This document shows positions 6,312 to 7,443 of a stretch of DNA of 7,443 nucleotides, piece after piece. Position 1 is the stretch's first letter; every line of letters begins with the position of its first letter. A program made the position numbers and the translations under genes. The notes below the pieces were generated by a model that was not told the origin of the DNA, ran no database searches, and worked only from the letters and a program-made list of their open reading frames with translations. This stretch comes from Candidatus Methanoplasma sp. (GTDB taxonomy: Archaea; Thermoplasmatota; Thermoplasmata; Methanomassiliicoccales; Methanomethylophilaceae), in assembly GCA_031254265.1 (NCBI GenBank), contig JAIRUV010000065.1, positions 1 to 7,443 on the forward strand. Reading direction: 5' to 3'.

Positions 6312-6317
6312 CCCCTC
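6312..6317 (-). promoter_or_regulatory. Ribosome binding site deciding the GTG start of the DUF655 gene
   Basis: GAGGGG on the minus strand lies five bases before GTG at 6306. It is the strongest purine-rich site in the 23-bp spacer after rpo4, and it supports a non-ATG start. Confidence 0.7.
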
Positions 6318-6329
6318 AGAGACAATGTA

Positions 6330-6647
6330 TTACAGGTATTTACCTACTACCTCGATTATCTGGTCGATTGCGCTGGGGTCGACGGTAAGTCTTTCCTTTG
6401 AGAATATGGCGCGGACATCTTCGGGGTATCGAGGAAGGAGGTCTGCTATCTTGACCGCAGCGTATGCGCTTATGCCGTTTATGGCGCTAACCTCTTCTAC
6501 GATCTTCCCTGCAGCCTCTGCCGATATGGTGCATACTGTCCGAGCATGTTCCATCGAGGCCTTCTGAGGAGTAAGGAGTTCCCTCTTCGCATGTTCTTCG
6601 TCGAGAAGGTCCCTGACCTCGGCCAGTGTTACATATCGTTCAGACAT
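6330..6647 (-). CDS. rpo4: DNA-directed RNA polymerase subunit Rpo4 (subunit F)
   Basis: Rpo4 (RpoF, the archaeal counterpart of eukaryotic Rpb4) pairs with Rpo7 to form the stalk of RNA polymerase, which helps open the promoter and binds emerging RNA. The product has 105 residues, close to the family's usual 105-120. The N-terminal part (about 1-35) should pack on Rpo7. The C-terminal helical HRDC-like domain contains the family's SAYAAVKIADLLPRYPEDVR stretch (60-79) followed by IFSKER. The ATG at 6647 is preceded by GGTGAT (6656-6651) three bases upstream, a strong match to the 16S 3' end. The gene lies 21 bp after rpl21e and 23 bp before the DUF655 gene, in the order commonly seen in archaea. 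A small inverted repeat AGGTA/TACCT (6334-6345) sits at its 3' end. Confidence 0.95.
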   Translation of the reverse strand: MSERYVTLAEVRDLLDEEHAKRELLTPQKASMEHARTVCTISAEAAGKIVEEVSAINGISAYAAVKIADLLPRYPEDVRAIFSKERLTVDPSAIDQIIEVVGKYL

Positions 6648-6650
6648 AGC

Positions 6651-6656
6651 ATCACC
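6651..6656 (-). promoter_or_regulatory. Ribosome binding site of rpo4
   Basis: GGTGAT on the minus strand is three bases before the rpo4 ATG at 6647 and complements ATCACC of the 16S 3' end. It separates this ATG from an out-of-frame ATG at 6652-6650. Confidence 0.65.
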
Positions 6657-6668
6657 GTCAAAATATTT

Positions 6669-6962
6669 TCAGCCTTTGTTCCTTACGAGGTGTTCCGGGC
6701 GCGCCACGACCATCTTGGTCTTGTTGCCGTCCTTCACGCTGACCTCGTATGCGGCCCCTCTCGGGCCGACGATAACGCCGGTAAGTCCGTGGAATCTGGA
6801 GAAAGGCATGCCCTTGTGGACGCTGGGATCAATGATGATGTTGACCTTGTCTCCGGCCTCGAAGCTCTGGAATGCCCTGGTTATGGGCGAAAGTCCGTGC
6901 GCCCTCGGTTTCTTTTTCAGGAGTTGGCGGGTCTTTGTCCTGGTTCCTTTGGATGCCTGCAT
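6669..6962 (-). CDS. rpl21e: 50S ribosomal protein L21e (eL21)
   Basis: This large-subunit ribosomal protein is shared by archaea and eukaryotes and absent from bacteria. The 97-residue product is very basic. It has the typical Lys/Arg-rich N-terminal tail TRTKTRQLLKKKPR (7-20), the SPITRAFQ segment (25-32) and an SH3-like barrel with IDPSVHKGMPFSRFHG (44-59), TGVIVGPRG (61-69) and ARPEHL (87-92). The ATG at 6962 is supported by AGAGG (6974-6970) seven bases upstream. The start lies inside the 3' end of the pus10 reading frame, giving a 46-nt overlap in another frame. It is the second gene in the visible cluster. Confidence 0.97.
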   Translation of the reverse strand: MQASKGTRTKTRQLLKKKPRAHGLSPITRAFQSFEAGDKVNIIIDPSVHKGMPFSRFHGLTGVIVGPRGAAYEVSVKDGNKTKMVVARPEHLVRNKG

Positions 6963-7443
6963 TTTAATTCCTCTGGTTCTTGGTAGTTGATCGCTATCAC
7001 ATCAAGTGCCTGTACGACACACTTCGTTCCGAGCGCGTCGGAGAAGTTCGGCACGGTCCTTCCGTCATCCCCGGAAACACACTCCTTGACATACGTCCCG
7101 GACTCCGTGCTCAGGGTGAGATCGAACTCATCGTCGCCGATCATCTCAGCCTCGACCCACCGGATCGCTCTTTTTCTCACAAGGTCGGCACGTCTGTGCT
7201 CAACTCTATGTGGAGTCCTCTGGTCGATGCGAGCGTTCTTGAATGATAAGGCTACCTCATTTACTCTTTCTTTATTAACTTTACCATCGGCTTTGACCCT
7301 CGCCATATATGTTTTGTCCGGGTCCAAGCACTTGTACTCCTGCACCGCGCCGCGCTGTACGAAATGCAGGCTGTTGTAACCAGCAAGATCCGATCGGTTC
7401 GCCAGTCCTTCAAGCTCGTCAAGGTCGATGTCTCTTTTCCTGG
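6917..7443 (-). CDS. pus10: tRNA pseudouridine synthase Pus10, C-terminal part (cut by window edge)
   Basis: Archaeal Pus10 makes pseudouridine 54 (and often 55) in the T-loop of tRNAs. The frame is open from the right edge, first full codon at 7441, to TGA at 6919-6917, giving 174 residues of the catalytic domain's C-terminal half. Diagnostic segments in the fragment are KRDIDLDEL (2-10), QRTPHRV (74-80), EHRRADLVR (81-89) and SGTYVKECVSGDDGRT (114-129), ending with ALDVIAIN (145-152). The catalytic aspartate and the N-terminal THUMP/zinc region lie outside the window. An internal GTG at 7345 is not the start, because family-conserved sequence continues upstream of it. After the usual family end, roughly 20 more residues follow, the last 15 of which overlap rpl21e in another frame. 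Confidence 0.95.
   Translation of the reverse strand, partial: RKRDIDLDELEGLANRSDLAGYNSLHFVQRGAVQEYKCLDPDKTYMARVKADGKVNKERVNEVALSFKNARIDQRTPHRVEHRRADLVRKRAIRWVEAEMIGDDEFDLTLSTESGTYVKECVSGDDGRTVPNFSDALGTKCVVQALDVIAINYQEPEELKCRHPKEPGQRPANS
6970..6974 (-). promoter_or_regulatory. Ribosome binding site of rpl21e inside pus10
   Basis: AGAGG on the minus strand lies seven bases before the L21e ATG at 6962. It lies within the coding sequence of pus10, so L21e is translated from an internal site on the shared message. Confidence 0.65.

Noticed and set aside
6334..6345. Inverted repeat AGGTA-TT-TACCT at the 3' end of rpo4 as a terminator
   Set aside because: The stem is at most 4-5 bp, no T-run follows on the minus strand, and the next gene has a strong ribosome binding site 23 bp on, consistent with continued transcription.
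7246..7345. Internal GTG at 7345 as the start of a short separate gene
   Set aside because: The frame stays open to the window edge with Pus10-conserved sequence upstream of the GTG, so this is the interior of pus10.
1..7443. tRNA or rRNA genes, CRISPR array, insertion sequence or defence-type system
   Set aside because: Spacers are all about 110 bp or shorter and contain no cloverleaf, regular direct repeats or terminal inverted repeats. All but one or two genes are recognisable housekeeping genes.

Overview
The window looks like a chromosomal segment of a euryarchaeon. Support comes from an archaeal RNA polymerase subunit (Rpo4/F), eukaryote-type ribosomal protein L21e, Pus10, a family-B DNA polymerase with an archaeal-type N-terminal domain, a KsgA/Dim1 with the archaeal FxHRRKKI segment, TATA-box-like promoter elements, and Shine-Dalgarno sites of the GGTGAT/GAGG kind. 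Base composition appears to be about 50% G+C. My best guess at lineage is Thermoplasmata, perhaps a Methanomassiliicoccales methanogen. That is inference from general protein character, not from a diagnostic gene.

Layout. At the left edge, one plus-strand gene (1-737) is cut by the window start and encodes an unrecognised, possibly secreted or envelope protein. It converges on everything else, and only 38 bp separate it from the polymerase gene. All remaining genes lie on the minus strand. Reading in transcription order from the right edge they are: pus10 (partial), rpl21e, rpo4/rpoF, a DUF655 RNA-binding protein gene and ksgA, forming a tight block with overlaps or gaps of about 20 nt. A 71-bp spacer carrying a good TATA box follows, then a solo gene for a four-helix membrane protein. 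A roughly 110-bp spacer with a terminator-like hairpin comes next, then a two-gene unit of a YchF/Obg-like GTPase and family-B DNA polymerase, spaced by 4 bp. There is no stretch over 300 bp without a gene, and I see no tRNA, rRNA, CRISPR array, insertion sequence or intein.

How the genes fit together. The right-hand block is a familiar archaeal information-processing cluster: tRNA pseudouridylation, a 50S protein, the RNA polymerase stalk subunit, a predicted RNA-binding protein and the small-subunit rRNA dimethylase. Its order implies co-transcription, and ksgA is probably translationally coupled through an ATGA overlap. The GTPase and polymerase genes also look coupled, because the polymerase's Shine-Dalgarno sequence contains the GTPase stop codon.

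Most of this is conserved housekeeping DNA, and I do not see a convincing new multi-gene system. The points most worth a second look are the unrecognised left-edge protein with two similar motifs, the extra C-terminal PCNA-binding tail on the polymerase, the 46-nt pus10/rpl21e overlap, and the membrane-protein promoter, which predicts a nearly leaderless mRNA with repeated AGCTA elements around its TATA box.
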